Positions 48,456 to 58,604 are shown, counted from the stretch's first letter. The stretch: 64,000 nt of DNA from JBAXPV01 sp037132075 (GCA_037132075.1 JBAXPV010000010.1:50188-114187), one strand, 5' to 3'. Notes: generated from the letters alone by a model not told the origin. Translations and numbers: made by a program.

Positions 48456-49949
48456 TTATTGTTTCTGTTGACGAATAATATATTCCAGCAAGGTCCGTCC
48501 GGTTTCCGTGGCTAACTGTATTCTGGAAAAATCAATGATGTAGTTGTTCTGATATTGAAGGATCAGGCAGTCACGGTTGTCAGAACCTGGCATCACGCCT
48601 GCGAAATAAAATCCCATCTTTTCGAAATCCTTTGTCAGAGATGCCGTTGCCTCTTCCTTCATCGGCAAAAACAAATAAATGGTTTCATAACGTTGCAGAC
48701 AAAGTTCGCGGAGGTTGTGATTGATTTGTTGAATAATATCTTCTCCGTATTTAATGATAGTAAGCTTTGCCACTTTGTTCACCGTTTCCGGTTGCATGCT
48801 GACAATGCTTTCTCCGGGAGGAAGTACAAGAGTATTATTTGTCCTGGTGAAAGTGGGATGAACGCCAAGTTTTTCATAGATAAACCGTATCATTTCCTGG
48901 TGATGAACAGGAGCATACAATTCAAGGTTTTCCGGGAATTGAAGAAAGCGGAACATAATAGCAACACTTTCTCTTTGCAATTTTCCATCGAGGATGCCCT
49001 TGAATTCCCGCTCCACACCACTCGACAGCAAAAGCGCCACATCATTAAAATCGTATCTGATAATTGATTTTTGCGAATAGGGATGGGATGTGACACAGCG
49101 GGCATACATGGCAAAGAAATTTTTTTCCCTGGCAATCTCAATCCGGATGGGAGTGATTACATTGAGACAGCCTTGCCCCCTGTATTTTGGCATGGTAAAG
49201 GCAACACCCAGTTGGGGGACTCTTGGATCCCTTTCTTCAATTTCCAAAGCGGCATGACCGATCACGATGTTATCAGGTGTTACTGCAACCAGCGAGATAA
49301 GTTCATCGCGTTCGTTCATTTCCCTGATTCTTTCCGGATAATAGATATGGTCAAGCACATAGGTATAACCATAAGAACTATAGGCGCCTCTTGAAACCTC
49401 AACGGCCTCCTCCGGGCGCATACGGCGGACGCTGAATTGTACAGAGCCCTTTGGCAAAACCTCTTCGTCCATCGCAGCCCTGGCTTTTGCCAGTTCGCTT
49501 GCTTCCATGGTTTGATCGATAGGCTTGCCCGACAAGTATTTGAACATCCGGATTTCCCGGCCTTCCTTTCCAAGGTTTACGTAGGTGACTTCATCAAGCA
49601 TACTTTTTACCATAAAGTTACCCAATCCCTTCCCTTCCAGATCTGTGCCCAGGTGATCTTTCTTGTATTCTGGAATGAGGCTGAAGTCGTATGGGATTCC
49701 TTGTTCTTTGATGACGATGTTCAGGCCCAGAGGCTCCCGGCTAAGAATCAATGTAAAGGAAGCTTCTTCGCCAGGGTTAAATGCGTGTTGTATGACATTG
49801 GCGACGGCTTCTTCGACACCCATTTCTACACGAAGGATGTCACCTGTATTAAAGCCGGCCATTTCAGACATATTCCGCACCACTGACAAAATCAGGGGTA
49901 CATAGTCGACCTGGTTCGGGACTGTAAGTTGGATTTGGTTTGGGTTCAT
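48456..49949 (-). CDS. RsbW-like HATPase fused to GNAT domain, first tandem copy
   Basis: 497 residues with the same layout as its downstream neighbour, and long identical stretches (NQVDYVPLILSVVRNMSEMA; GAYSSYGYTYVLDHIYYP). Differences are spread over the whole length, so the duplication is not recent. N box MGVEEAVANVIQHAF, G1 IKEQGIPYD, G2 EGKGLGNFMVKSMLDEV, GNAT loop TMPKYRGQGCLN are all kept in this copy, so both may be active. It follows the sugar transporter by 49 bp and could be on the glycan transcript. Opposite-strand ORFs here are shadows conserved only because the paralogues are. Confidence 0.8.
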   Translation of the reverse strand: MNPNQIQLTVPNQVDYVPLILSVVRNMSEMAGFNTGDILRVEMGVEEAVANVIQHAFNPGEEASFTLILSREPLGLNIVIKEQGIPYDFSLIPEYKKDHLGTDLEGKGLGNFMVKSMLDEVTYVNLGKEGREIRMFKYLSGKPIDQTMEASELAKARAAMDEEVLPKGSVQFSVRRMRPEEAVEVSRGAYSSYGYTYVLDHIYYPERIREMNERDELISLVAVTPDNIVIGHAALEIEERDPRVPQLGVAFTMPKYRGQGCLNVITPIRIEIAREKNFFAMYARCVTSHPYSQKSIIRYDFNDVALLLSSGVEREFKGILDGKLQRESVAIMFRFLQFPENLELYAPVHHQEMIRFIYEKLGVHPTFTRTNNTLVLPPGESIVSMQPETVNKVAKLTIIKYGEDIIQQINHNLRELCLQRYETIYLFLPMKEEATASLTKDFEKMGFYFAGVMPGSDNRDCLILQYQNNYIIDFSRIQLATETGRTLLEYIIRQQKQ

Positions 49950-49998
49950 AAAGAAAAGTATTTACCACAAAGTCGTCTAAGTCAATCACAAAGGCGCA

Positions 49999-51261
49999 CT
50001 ATTTGATGACTTTTTTTATTCTGATTTTATGTCCAATTGTTGCGAAGAACAAGAGAAACAGATATGCCGGAACCATAATCCAGTATGCTTTTTGATTATT
50101 AATAACATCTGCTAACCTTCCATAAATAAGAGGAAGCGTTGCTCCACCAGCAATTCCCATGATAAGAAGCGCTGAGCCAATTTTAGTAAATTTCCCAAGC
50201 CCTTCAAGAGCAAGCGGCCAGATTGCAGGCCACATTACTGCATTAGCCAATCCTAAAACAGCAATAAAAAAAACAGAAGTTGTTCCGGTAGTAAAAATTG
50301 CAATCAAAGAAAAAATAATACCAAGAGCAGCAGAAATCGTGAGCGCTTTTTCCTGGCTTATAAGCTTTGGAATTGCGAAAATCCCAATAATATAACCTAT
50401 TACCATTGCCACAAGAGTATAACTTGTAAAAGTCCTTGAGATTTCCAGTGAAATCCCCTGACTTTGACCATATAGAACAATCGTATCTCCTGCCATTACT
50501 TCAACACCAACATAAAGAAAAATGGCTAAGAATCCTAACAATAAATGAGGAAACTGAAAGATGCTGTTTTTTTCTGAACTGTCGTTTTCAACATTTGTTT
50601 CACCCTGATCTGTGTCAATGTCAGGCAAACCTGAATAAAGCACAAGAATTGCAAGGAAAACCAAAACAATTGCCATGACAATATAAGGCATTATCACTCT
50701 ATTTGCCAGTGAATCAAGTAATTGTTGGTGTTCAATGCCTTCGATTGTTTTTAGTTTCTCAACAATATCGTTAGCTCCTTTAAGTACAATAGCTCCTAAA
50801 ACCAATGGGCTTATTATCCCTGCAACTTTGTTACAAATGCCCATTATACTTATTCGTCTTGCCGCTGATCGCATAGGACCAAGAATTGTTATGTATGGAT
50901 TTGATGCTGTTTGTAAAACGGCCAAACCGGTACCTTGTAGAAACAGACCAGTTAGAAACAACTCAAATGTTCGTGTTAAAGCTGCTGGAATAAACACCAA
51001 AGAACCAATGGCCATGACTGCCAATCCAACTGACATTCCCTTTTTAAATCCTGTAATATGCAATAGTTTTGAAGAAGGGATGGCCATTACAAAATAGGAT
51101 ATGTAGAAGGCAAATGTGACAAAATATGCCTGGAAATTATTTAATTCACAGCTTATTTTAAGAAAAGGTATTAGCGTTCCGTTCAGCCAGGTAACAAAAC
51201 CAAAAATGAAAAATAGGGCACCAAGAATGGTGATTGAAAGGATGTAGTTTTTTTTGTCCAT
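49999..51261 (-). CDS. Sugar:H+ symporter of the FucP/NagP family
   Basis: 420 residues, twelve membrane helices. The N-terminus ILGALFFIFGFVTWLNGTLI PFLK and the TASNPYITILGP loop are typical of the fucose/glucose-galactose/GlcNAc major-facilitator group. In this neighbourhood (hexosaminidase, galactosidases, NagB) GlcNAc or galactose is the likely cargo; fucose is also possible given the fucosidase. It starts 6 bp after the ancestral stop of nagB. The short gap after it holds a degenerate repeat (about 49960-49998). Confidence 0.9.
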   Translation of the reverse strand: MDKKNYILSITILGALFFIFGFVTWLNGTLIPFLKISCELNNFQAYFVTFAFYISYFVMAIPSSKLLHITGFKKGMSVGLAVMAIGSLVFIPAALTRTFELFLTGLFLQGTGLAVLQTASNPYITILGPMRSAARRISIMGICNKVAGIISPLVLGAIVLKGANDIVEKLKTIEGIEHQQLLDSLANRVIMPYIVMAIVLVFLAILVLYSGLPDIDTDQGETNVENDSSEKNSIFQFPHLLLGFLAIFLYVGVEVMAGDTIVLYGQSQGISLEISRTFTSYTLVAMVIGYIIGIFAIPKLISQEKALTISAALGIIFSLIAIFTTGTTSVFFIAVLGLANAVMWPAIWPLALEGLGKFTKIGSALLIMGIAGGATLPLIYGRLADVINNQKAYWIMVPAYLFLLFFATIGHKIRIKKVIK

Positions 51262-51267
51262 AGGTGA

Positions 51268-51490
51268 TTAGCTTTCTGATTTAAATCTTACAAATACTTC
51301 AAATGCCTGGTATTCTGCCATGCCCAGCCTGTCATAATGAACAGCTGTGGCGGGGTTCCTGTCTTCCGCTCTTTGCCAGAACTAACGGATGTCGAGGCCG
51401 GGAAACAGTGGCCTGTCTTTCTGGGACTGGTGCTAAAGATACTTCTTCTTTTGATCTTGACTTCTTCAGGGCTCAATGGAACTGCAATGC
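51268..51490 (-). pseudogene. Decayed C-terminal tail of long-form NagB
   Basis: The intact family ends about HQSQKD...FWQRAEDRNxxTA...YxxLGMAEYxAFE. That tail is here in another frame (QSQKDRPLFPGLDIR, then FWQRAEDRNPATAVHYDRL, GMAEYQAFEVFVRF, stop at 51268-51270). One A is missing near 51435 (TTTAGCACC for TTTAAGCACC), and the Glu codon of REFW has become TAG at 51382-51384. About 200 residues of the PIG-L-like domain are also missing upstream, at the join near 51481-51490. Confidence 0.8.
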
Positions 51491-52571
51491 TGCCTGAAGT
51501 CTGGTATGCTGTAAACACATCATGCCCCTGATCCACCAGCCTGGCAAGGGTTCCGCCCATTGAGATCACGTCATCATCAGGATGAGGACTGAAAACAAGT
51601 ACTTTTTTAGGATACGGTAATGCCCGTTCCGGCCGGGTGCTGTCATCGGCATTAGGCTTGCCTGCAGGCCAGCCGCTGATGGTATGCTGAAGGTCATTAA
51701 AAACCTGAATGTTGATTTTGTTGGAAGGTCCATGTTCAGTCATCAGGTCGCTCATGCCATTGTCATTTGGATGTTCCTGCAAAAAGCTGGCTGGCACATG
51801 ATCTGTGATTTCTCCTTCGATACTTTGAGCCAGTACAGCTGCTTTTCCTTCTCCGAAAGCCAGTAAAAGAATTCTTTTTGACTTCAGAATACTTCCCACG
51901 CCCATGGTAATCGCCCTTTCCGGGCCATTCTCCTCCCCGTAAAAATCACTGGCCGCATCAGAACGCGTCAGATGATCCAGTGTGATGAGGCGTGTCACTG
52001 AAGATTTTGAAGATCCGGTTTCATTAAACCCGATGTGGCCTGTCCTGCCGATCACCAGGATCTGAAGATCAAGCCCTCCAGCCTTTTGAATGGCTTCTTC
52101 GTAGTCACAACAAAAAGCATAAACCTCAGAACGGGGAATGGTTCCATCAGGGATATGGATGTTTTCGGGCAGGATGTCAATGTGATCAAAGAGATATTCT
52201 TTCATGAAACGCCGGTAACTCTGCAAAGAGTCCGCGTTCATCGGGTAATATTCGTCGAGATTAAATGTGATTACATTCCGAAAACTTAAACCTTCTTCTT
52301 TGTGGATGCGAATCAGTTCTGTATAAACCTTTAAAGGGGTTGAGCCTGTAGCAAGGCCCAGTACACAAGGCATGCCCGCGTTTCCCTTTTCGCGGATCAG
52401 ATTCGCTATTTCACGGGCGACAAATCCTGAGGCTTCATCAGAACCCGTGAAGACAATCGTGGAGATTTTCTCAAAACGCCTGATGATTTCATCAGCTTCC
52501 ATGTCGTGCTGCTGAAAAGCAGGGTCATTGAACCGGTATAGATTTTTCTCGGAAAGTACCTGGGTGAACAT
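51288..52571 (-). CDS. nagB: Glucosamine-6-phosphate deaminase, long form with damaged C-terminal domain
   Basis: 427 residues as read. The deaminase domain (about 30-310) is complete: VLGLATGSTPLKVYTELI, VITFNLDEYYPMNADS, LVIGRTGHIGFNETG and RAITMGVGSILKSK. It converts glucosamine-6-P to fructose-6-P and ammonia. Bacteroidota long forms add a PIG-L deacetylase-like domain; here only its start remains (VLVFSPHPDDDVISMGGTLA), then an internal deletion, a frameshift and a nonsense codon, giving a meaningless end after SIF. The deaminase may still work. It lies 1 bp after the beta-galactosidase gene. Confidence 0.85.
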   Translation of the reverse strand: MFTQVLSEKNLYRFNDPAFQQHDMEADEIIRRFEKISTIVFTGSDEASGFVAREIANLIREKGNAGMPCVLGLATGSTPLKVYTELIRIHKEEGLSFRNVITFNLDEYYPMNADSLQSYRRFMKEYLFDHIDILPENIHIPDGTIPRSEVYAFCCDYEEAIQKAGGLDLQILVIGRTGHIGFNETGSSKSSVTRLITLDHLTRSDAASDFYGEENGPERAITMGVGSILKSKRILLLAFGEGKAAVLAQSIEGEITDHVPASFLQEHPNDNGMSDLMTEHGPSNKINIQVFNDLQHTISGWPAGKPNADDSTRPERALPYPKKVLVFSPHPDDDVISMGGTLARLVDQGHDVFTAYQTSGSIAVPLSPEEVKIKRRSIFSTSPRKTGHCFPASTSVSSGKERKTGTPPQLFIMTGWAWQNTRHLKYL

Positions 52572-52572
52572 G

Positions 52573-55500
52573 TCAGTTTTTGAGTAAGAAGTATTGTTTT
52601 ACAAGTTGGGAGCGTGACTCTTTTTCGAGATAAGGCCGGATTCTGAAACTATAGCTATAGTTTTTTGCAATGAGCGTATATTCATCATGAGGTCGGACAC
52701 CCCAGCTGTCATCACCACCCACCCCGGTTTGTGCGTAGTCAAGGTTGAGGTCTACAAAATCTTTCTTCTCCAGATCATTCAGGTGCTTGCCGCCTTGTTT
52801 GAAGCCTTTCATATCATCATAGGTATAAGGAAGTGCGCTAAAACAAAAGCTAGGGATACCAGTGAAAAGAAGCCCGCATTTATTCTCGTTCGCCAGGCTT
52901 AACCATCGGACTTCAGTTTTATACCCGTTTTCCTGTGGCCTGACATAAGGGGTAAATTGCTTATCGACAGTACTTTCGTAAACACCGATGAACGATGCTG
53001 TTTTTCGATCCTGGTAATTTTCGTAAGGGCCTCTTCCAAAGTAATTGATATTGCTGAATTCCGCTGCAAGCTTCATATTCATGCCGAATCGCATCAGTTC
53101 CGGCAGTTTTGCAGCCCCGGTGTCGAGTGTCACCTTAACAAGGATATCGCCACTCCCGAGGATTGAATATTCAATGAACTCCTCGCTGTTGACATCAGGA
53201 AGGGAGTATGCAACGTTTATTTTAATCAGTTTCTCGGAAATTTTCTGCTGAGAAACCGACAAGGTTTTACGGTTTTCACTGGCATCAAACCACACTTTGC
53301 AACGTTTGGGCATCCCGTTTCCAATATCGTTATCCGTAGGGGCTCTCCGGAAATTGGGGACAGGTCCGGCTTTGACTATTTCGGTCTTGTGATAGACCAG
53401 CGAATTTAGGGTTCCGCTGTTTTTGTCGAAGCCAACACTGAAGTTTTTTCCGGTAACAACAATAGCCTGGGGTGTTTCTGAGGAATTCAAGGCTGGCAGT
53501 GATGAAATCCTGACAGTATCCGGAATAAATGTCCTGTTCAACTGAAGTTGTTCTCTGGCAATGACATGATTGGCAGGAAGCAGTCCCCATGAGGTTTGCA
53601 GCCTCAATGACACATTCAGGAAAACTTCATTCCCCTGGAGAAACTGATTTTTCGGGAGGCTTGCCAGGATCAGGTTTTTTTCTCCGGCTCTGATAGGAGC
53701 CATCACCATTATGATCTGCTCTTTTTTAGGACCATCTTTTCCATATTCAAAATAATCCAACACCAATTCGGTATTCTTTAGGTCAAAGAAATCATAATGG
53801 TTTTCAATCTCGAATGTCGGCGGGATGTTCAGGTTCTTCCCCTTGATTTTGACATATTGATATGCTTTCTGGACTTCATAGTAGCCAGGATGGGGCAACC
53901 TGTCAGGGCCAACGATACCGTTACAGTTGAAATTTCCGTCACTAGGCACATTTTTCGGTCCATAGTCACCGCCATATGACCAGAATTCTCTGCCATTCTT
54001 GTCTTTCTCATACATGCCCTGGTCAACAAAATCCCAGATACATCCTCCTTGCAACTGGGGATGAGTCTCGATGTAATCCCAGTAATCCTGAAAATTACCG
54101 GTACTATTTCCCATGGCATGAGCATATTCGCACATGATCAGTGGACGGAACTGTGGCGCATAACTATACCATTTCAGATCATCAATATTCCAGTACATCG
54201 GGCAGAAGATGTCAGTATTCGTGGCCTGTTCAGCTCTTTCATACCAAACTGGCCTCGAGTTATCGTGTTTTTTCATCCAACGGTAAGTTGCTTCAAAGTT
54301 GACACCATTCCCGGCTTCATTCCCTAGTGACCAGATAATCACAGAAGCATGATTTTTGTCGCGGCCAAAAAATCGCCGGGTCCTGTCTAAATGGGCTTCT
54401 TTAAATAATGGGTTGTTTCCAAGTGTCTGGTCTGGGTTGTAGCCCATGCCATGGCTTTCAATATTGGCTTCGTCAATCACATATAGGCCGTATTCATCAC
54501 AGAGCTCATACCAATAAGGATCGTCAGGATAATGACATGTGCGAACGGTATTGATATTGGCTTCTTTCATCAATCGAATATCCTGGATCATTCGTTCTTT
54601 AGAGATAACATGAGCTGTTATAGGATCTGATTCATGGCGGTTGACCCCTTTGAGTAGAATTCTTTTCCCGTTAAACAGAAATACATTTCCCTTCACTTCC
54701 ACACTCCTGAATCCAATCCGGTTGGAAACGGATTCTAAAACATTCCCTTTGTCATCTTTTAAATTAAGAACTAAAGAATACAATTCAGGATATTCGGCAG
54801 ACCATGGCCTGGCTGCAGGAATTTCACTCACAAAGGTCAGGGTATCAGTCTTATGTCCGGCCGGATGATAGGCAAGTTCTTTTCGGAACAATGGCGTTGA
54901 ATCGGAGCTTTTGTTGAAAAGTGCTACTTCCAGTTTGTAGGATTGCGCGATGCTGCTGATATTGCATTCCATGATGGTTTTCAGATCCAAAGCCCCATCG
55001 GTGTATTGATGTGTCAAGCCGGTTTTTGCAAAGAAGTCACGTATTCTGACTTTGGGCGTCGCATAAAGGTAAACATCCCGGTTGATGCCACTCATACGCC
55101 ACATATCCTGGCATTCAAGATATGATCCGTCTGACCAGCGATATACTTCTACGGCGAAACTGTTCCGGCCATCCTTCAGGTATGGGGTGATGTTAAATTC
55201 AGCAGGTGTTTTGGCATCTTTGCTGAAACCTACATATTGACCGTTTACCCACAGATAAAAAAAAGATTTTACGGCACCAAAATGAAGATACACCTCTTTG
55301 TCTTTCCACAGTTCAGAAAGCGCAAAGCCTGATTTTAGTGAGAACACCGGGTTGTAATCATGCGGAACCTTAGGCGGATCGGGTTTTCGGGTCCATTCAT
55401 ATGGCTGATTTACATAGATAGGATATGAGTATCCCTGGCGTTCGAATGTTGCAGGAATATCGATGTCGTGCCAGGTAGTGACATCATATGATTCTTTGTA

Positions 55501-55806
55501 AAAATCTTTTGGTCGTGAGGCTGGATTGTCTGAAAGATGGATTTTCCATTTTCCGTTTAACAGCTTATACCAGGGTGACAATGCCCAGTCATTTTTTAAT
55601 GCTGAGCTTTCATCTGAAAAAGGGATCATGCTAGCATGTGGTTCCTCAGTGTTTAACGAGGGGAGCCGTGGATTTTCCCAATCCGAGGAATCGGGTGCGA
55701 AGACGGGTTCCGTAGATAATGATAAGGTCCTGATACCAGGATGTTGAGCTAAAAGTGATATGCTGAGAAAACACAGCACAATCAAACCAAGGTGTTTTTT
55801 TGTCAT
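52573..55806 (-). CDS. Beta-galactosidase (GH2, LacZ type)
   Basis: 1077 residues with a signal peptide (LGLIVLCFLSISLLAQ). Domain order is that of LacZ: sugar-binding jelly-roll, Ig-like, TIM barrel, Ig-like, then the Bgal_small domain. The acid/base Glu is in WSLGNEAGNG (about residue 497) and the nucleophile Glu in MCEYAHAMGNSTGN (about 559). It removes terminal beta-galactose, presumably in the periplasm. It starts 2 bp after the GH36-like gene stop and ends 1 bp before nagB, so the three genes are one unit. Confidence 0.96.
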   Translation of the reverse strand: MTKKHLGLIVLCFLSISLLAQHPGIRTLSLSTEPVFAPDSSDWENPRLPSLNTEEPHASMIPFSDESSALKNDWALSPWYKLLNGKWKIHLSDNPASRPKDFYKESYDVTTWHDIDIPATFERQGYSYPIYVNQPYEWTRKPDPPKVPHDYNPVFSLKSGFALSELWKDKEVYLHFGAVKSFFYLWVNGQYVGFSKDAKTPAEFNITPYLKDGRNSFAVEVYRWSDGSYLECQDMWRMSGINRDVYLYATPKVRIRDFFAKTGLTHQYTDGALDLKTIMECNISSIAQSYKLEVALFNKSSDSTPLFRKELAYHPAGHKTDTLTFVSEIPAARPWSAEYPELYSLVLNLKDDKGNVLESVSNRIGFRSVEVKGNVFLFNGKRILLKGVNRHESDPITAHVISKERMIQDIRLMKEANINTVRTCHYPDDPYWYELCDEYGLYVIDEANIESHGMGYNPDQTLGNNPLFKEAHLDRTRRFFGRDKNHASVIIWSLGNEAGNGVNFEATYRWMKKHDNSRPVWYERAEQATNTDIFCPMYWNIDDLKWYSYAPQFRPLIMCEYAHAMGNSTGNFQDYWDYIETHPQLQGGCIWDFVDQGMYEKDKNGREFWSYGGDYGPKNVPSDGNFNCNGIVGPDRLPHPGYYEVQKAYQYVKIKGKNLNIPPTFEIENHYDFFDLKNTELVLDYFEYGKDGPKKEQIIMVMAPIRAGEKNLILASLPKNQFLQGNEVFLNVSLRLQTSWGLLPANHVIAREQLQLNRTFIPDTVRISSLPALNSSETPQAIVVTGKNFSVGFDKNSGTLNSLVYHKTEIVKAGPVPNFRRAPTDNDIGNGMPKRCKVWFDASENRKTLSVSQQKISEKLIKINVAYSLPDVNSEEFIEYSILGSGDILVKVTLDTGAAKLPELMRFGMNMKLAAEFSNINYFGRGPYENYQDRKTASFIGVYESTVDKQFTPYVRPQENGYKTEVRWLSLANENKCGLLFTGIPSFCFSALPYTYDDMKGFKQGGKHLNDLEKKDFVDLNLDYAQTGVGGDDSWGVRPHDEYTLIAKNYSYSFRIRPYLEKESRSQLVKQYFLLKN

Positions 55807-55808
55807 GC

Positions 55809-58580
55809 TTATGGCTTGAAGTGAATTTCTTTTTCACCCAATAAAAAATCATGTTCAAAGATTCCTGCCTGCATGGGTAGCGGGGGCATAATTCTTTCTT
55901 TGAATTTCAATGCCGGGCTAAATTCCAGGCTTTGCTTGTATGAAGGCGATTTGCAAAGGAACCATGCCTGGATGTTACCTTCCCACTTAATGCTGTCATT
56001 GTTTGTATCCAGGGTGATGCTGTGTGATCCGGGGCTAAGTTCAAGCGTATACCAGGCCCAAAGTCCTTTTTCTTTTTCTATCTCCGCTTTTGTTTCCTTG
56101 CCATCAAGAAGAATGTGCAGGAGTGGAATATCTTTTCCCGAATAACTCTTCCCGGGTTTCAGGAGGAGGGCAAGCGTGGCTTCTGTTGCGGTTGAATCTA
56201 AGCCAAGCCGAATTTCAATATTGTCCTTTCCTTTTTTGTTGGTAACAAGGAACTCGTTGTTTTGCAGCACGGACCTGCGTAAGCGGGGCTGAGGAAGGTC
56301 TTCGAGCCGCACATTTTTTTGCCCATTCACCAGCACATTTTTATAAGATTCGGGATTCAGAACTTTTGCTTTTGGTGAAAATCCGTAGAAGTTCAGTGCA
56401 TAAGTTCCGTCATTATTGATCTTTGCATCAAAAGGAAGGCCTGAAAACAAGGGCACTGTGGCTTCTTCAAGTGGATAAATCTCAACAATTGCCGTCTCAA
56501 AACCTTCCAAGGGGATATCCAGTGTGCTCCCGCTGCTATATAGATCCGGGAAGATGTAACGGTAAGGATAGACCTGCTCTATTACGAGATTCTCTGCTTT
56601 GGGATTCAATCCTTGTGAAGCGTCCAGCGTTATTTGTAGATTAGAAGGCTGGATGACAGGGTTTCTTGCCGCAATGATGCCATGTTTCCCCTGATAATGG
56701 CAATAGCCATAAGTTTCTCTTTGGGTCGGATCGCCACCCACCATAAAAGTATTGGCAAGGATGTCTTTCCGGTCTTTGGCCCAGCTGATGCCATTTCCGA
56801 TGGCATCCCATTCACCTTCTGTTAATAAATCGGGTGAGATATACAATTCATACATGGATATTCCCCTTGCAAAATAGAGGACAACGTCATTGGTGAATTT
56901 ATCGATAGGATCTGATTCCCCGCCAAGTCGTTCAAGATTACCCTTGATGATGCCATGGGTCATAAGATTGGCAATTGGGAACCACAGGTCTTTGTTGTGA
57001 AAATCATCGTACAAAACGAAATCTCTGTAGGTAATAGCACCATCCCGCTGGTTTACTGATGGGACATCGGCATAACCGTAATCTTCCCCATCCATCCAGA
57101 TCTGGTTGGCATATTTTACCCACCATGGACTTAACCATGTTCCGGAAGTAATGTTGAGGTAGGTCGTCGGATTAATGGCCCTTACTGCCTTGCATTTGTC
57201 GATAACAGAATCCAGGATTGCATTACGGGAGTATAATCCGGTTGGATGCCCGTGATCCGGCTCACTGCATGAAAACTGTATGCCGTCCCATTTGAAATAG
57301 CTAACACCTTCATTCTTTACGAAGGCTGTCGTGCGTTGCCTGAAAAGCTTACTGTAGTTTTTGCCACCCATACAAAGCATTGCAAAATCACGATTCTTTC
57401 CAACAACCTCATATCCATGCTCTTTCATCCAGTTGACACGTTTCATGCGAAAGGAATAACCCCCTGTTGGGCCAAGCCATATTCCAAGGCGGGTTCCCAA
57501 TGGTTTCAGCTTATCTGACAGTGGTTTCAGCCCGTTCGGGAAGGTTTCGGAACGCAGCTTCCAGTCACTTTCGTAAATATCCCACCCATCGTCCAAAACA
57601 AAAGCATCGAGTTGAATATGATGCTTGTCAATCATGTTTTTCTTGAAAAGGTCAATGATTTTAAAGACATTCGCCTGGTTCATTACATTCTCCGGCTTCA
57701 CTTTGGGATATTCCGGGGAACGAAGGTCATACCAGCTATTGTATAAGGTAAAGGGCTCGGCCGCTAATACGCGGATATCTTTAACATAGTCGAGAAATGC
57801 CTTTTTAATAAAAGTATCTCCCACGAAACCAATGACAACCCATTCACTGTCAAAGCCTTTATGGTCAATTCTGCATCCGGCCTCTTGTGAACAACTTACA
57901 AAAATAGTGTCCTTGTGCTGAAGGCGGATCAAATTGCTTGCTGCAGGGTATTCAAGACCTGTAAAACAACCAAATTGCCCAAACTGAAGGGCAATGGGCT
58001 GTCCAAAGTCTCCTTTTTTGATGACGTTTGGCGTAAGCATTCCTTTCTCATCGTAAGCTCCTACTCCCCCGTACCTGGCATAAACCATGTGTAAGAAATG
58101 GGTTTCCTGTGTAGTGTCTGAAATACTTACTTTCCTTCTGTAATAGGATTTATCTTTTCCTAGGACATAGGTAAGGCTGAGTTTAAAAGGGTAGTCTTTC
58201 CCTTTGAAATCCAGGATGATGGCCTCTTCTTTATTTTCATATTTAATATTAGTATAATTGTAATATATGAAGTCCTTTCGGTTTAGCCGTATTGGATTAT
58301 CGGCATTATTCAGTTTTCCAGGCGCCCGCCAGTCAGTCCACATCACTTTTAATAAATAATCACCATCATTCCAGATGTTTTTGCCGGTGACGCCGAATAG
58401 CTCATCAGACAATATTCCCAGGGTATCTATTTTGATGAGAAGCTGAACGAGATCATTTTTTATGTGAAAAAGTGTGCCTTTTTCCAAATCAATAGTAGAC
58501 TTTTGATTCCCCTGTGAAATCGCTTCACCAAAAGAGAAAAATAAGAAAGTCAGTATTGCCAGGGCTTTAAGTAGTTTCAT
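55809..58580 (-). CDS. Alpha-galactosidase-type glycoside hydrolase (clan GH-D, GH36-like)
   Basis: The ATG at 58580 gives MKLLKALAILTFLFFSFGEAI, a signal peptide; the longer frame to 58634 begins inside a terminator hairpin and is rejected. 923 residues. The barrel carries DAFVLDDGWDIYESDW, the nucleophile in YFKWDGIQFS (about 432) and the acid/base region IWMDGEDYGYADVP (about 497). These are clan GH-D features; the substrate could be alpha-galactose or alpha-GalNAc. An N-terminal beta-sandwich and a C-terminal beta domain flank the barrel. It heads the GH36-GH2-nagB-transporter run. Confidence 0.82.
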   Translation of the reverse strand: MKLLKALAILTFLFFSFGEAISQGNQKSTIDLEKGTLFHIKNDLVQLLIKIDTLGILSDELFGVTGKNIWNDGDYLLKVMWTDWRAPGKLNNADNPIRLNRKDFIYYNYTNIKYENKEEAIILDFKGKDYPFKLSLTYVLGKDKSYYRRKVSISDTTQETHFLHMVYARYGGVGAYDEKGMLTPNVIKKGDFGQPIALQFGQFGCFTGLEYPAASNLIRLQHKDTIFVSCSQEAGCRIDHKGFDSEWVVIGFVGDTFIKKAFLDYVKDIRVLAAEPFTLYNSWYDLRSPEYPKVKPENVMNQANVFKIIDLFKKNMIDKHHIQLDAFVLDDGWDIYESDWKLRSETFPNGLKPLSDKLKPLGTRLGIWLGPTGGYSFRMKRVNWMKEHGYEVVGKNRDFAMLCMGGKNYSKLFRQRTTAFVKNEGVSYFKWDGIQFSCSEPDHGHPTGLYSRNAILDSVIDKCKAVRAINPTTYLNITSGTWLSPWWVKYANQIWMDGEDYGYADVPSVNQRDGAITYRDFVLYDDFHNKDLWFPIANLMTHGIIKGNLERLGGESDPIDKFTNDVVLYFARGISMYELYISPDLLTEGEWDAIGNGISWAKDRKDILANTFMVGGDPTQRETYGYCHYQGKHGIIAARNPVIQPSNLQITLDASQGLNPKAENLVIEQVYPYRYIFPDLYSSGSTLDIPLEGFETAIVEIYPLEEATVPLFSGLPFDAKINNDGTYALNFYGFSPKAKVLNPESYKNVLVNGQKNVRLEDLPQPRLRRSVLQNNEFLVTNKKGKDNIEIRLGLDSTATEATLALLLKPGKSYSGKDIPLLHILLDGKETKAEIEKEKGLWAWYTLELSPGSHSITLDTNNDSIKWEGNIQAWFLCKSPSYKQSLEFSPALKFKERIMPPLPMQAGIFEHDFLLGEKEIHFKP

Positions 58581-58604
58581 AATGCAGATTAACAGTGAGA
58601 ATGG

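Noticed and set aside
48555..49067. Plus-strand ORFs opposite both HATPase-GNAT genes
   Set aside because: They recur only because the two minus-strand genes are paralogous; their products have no domain features.
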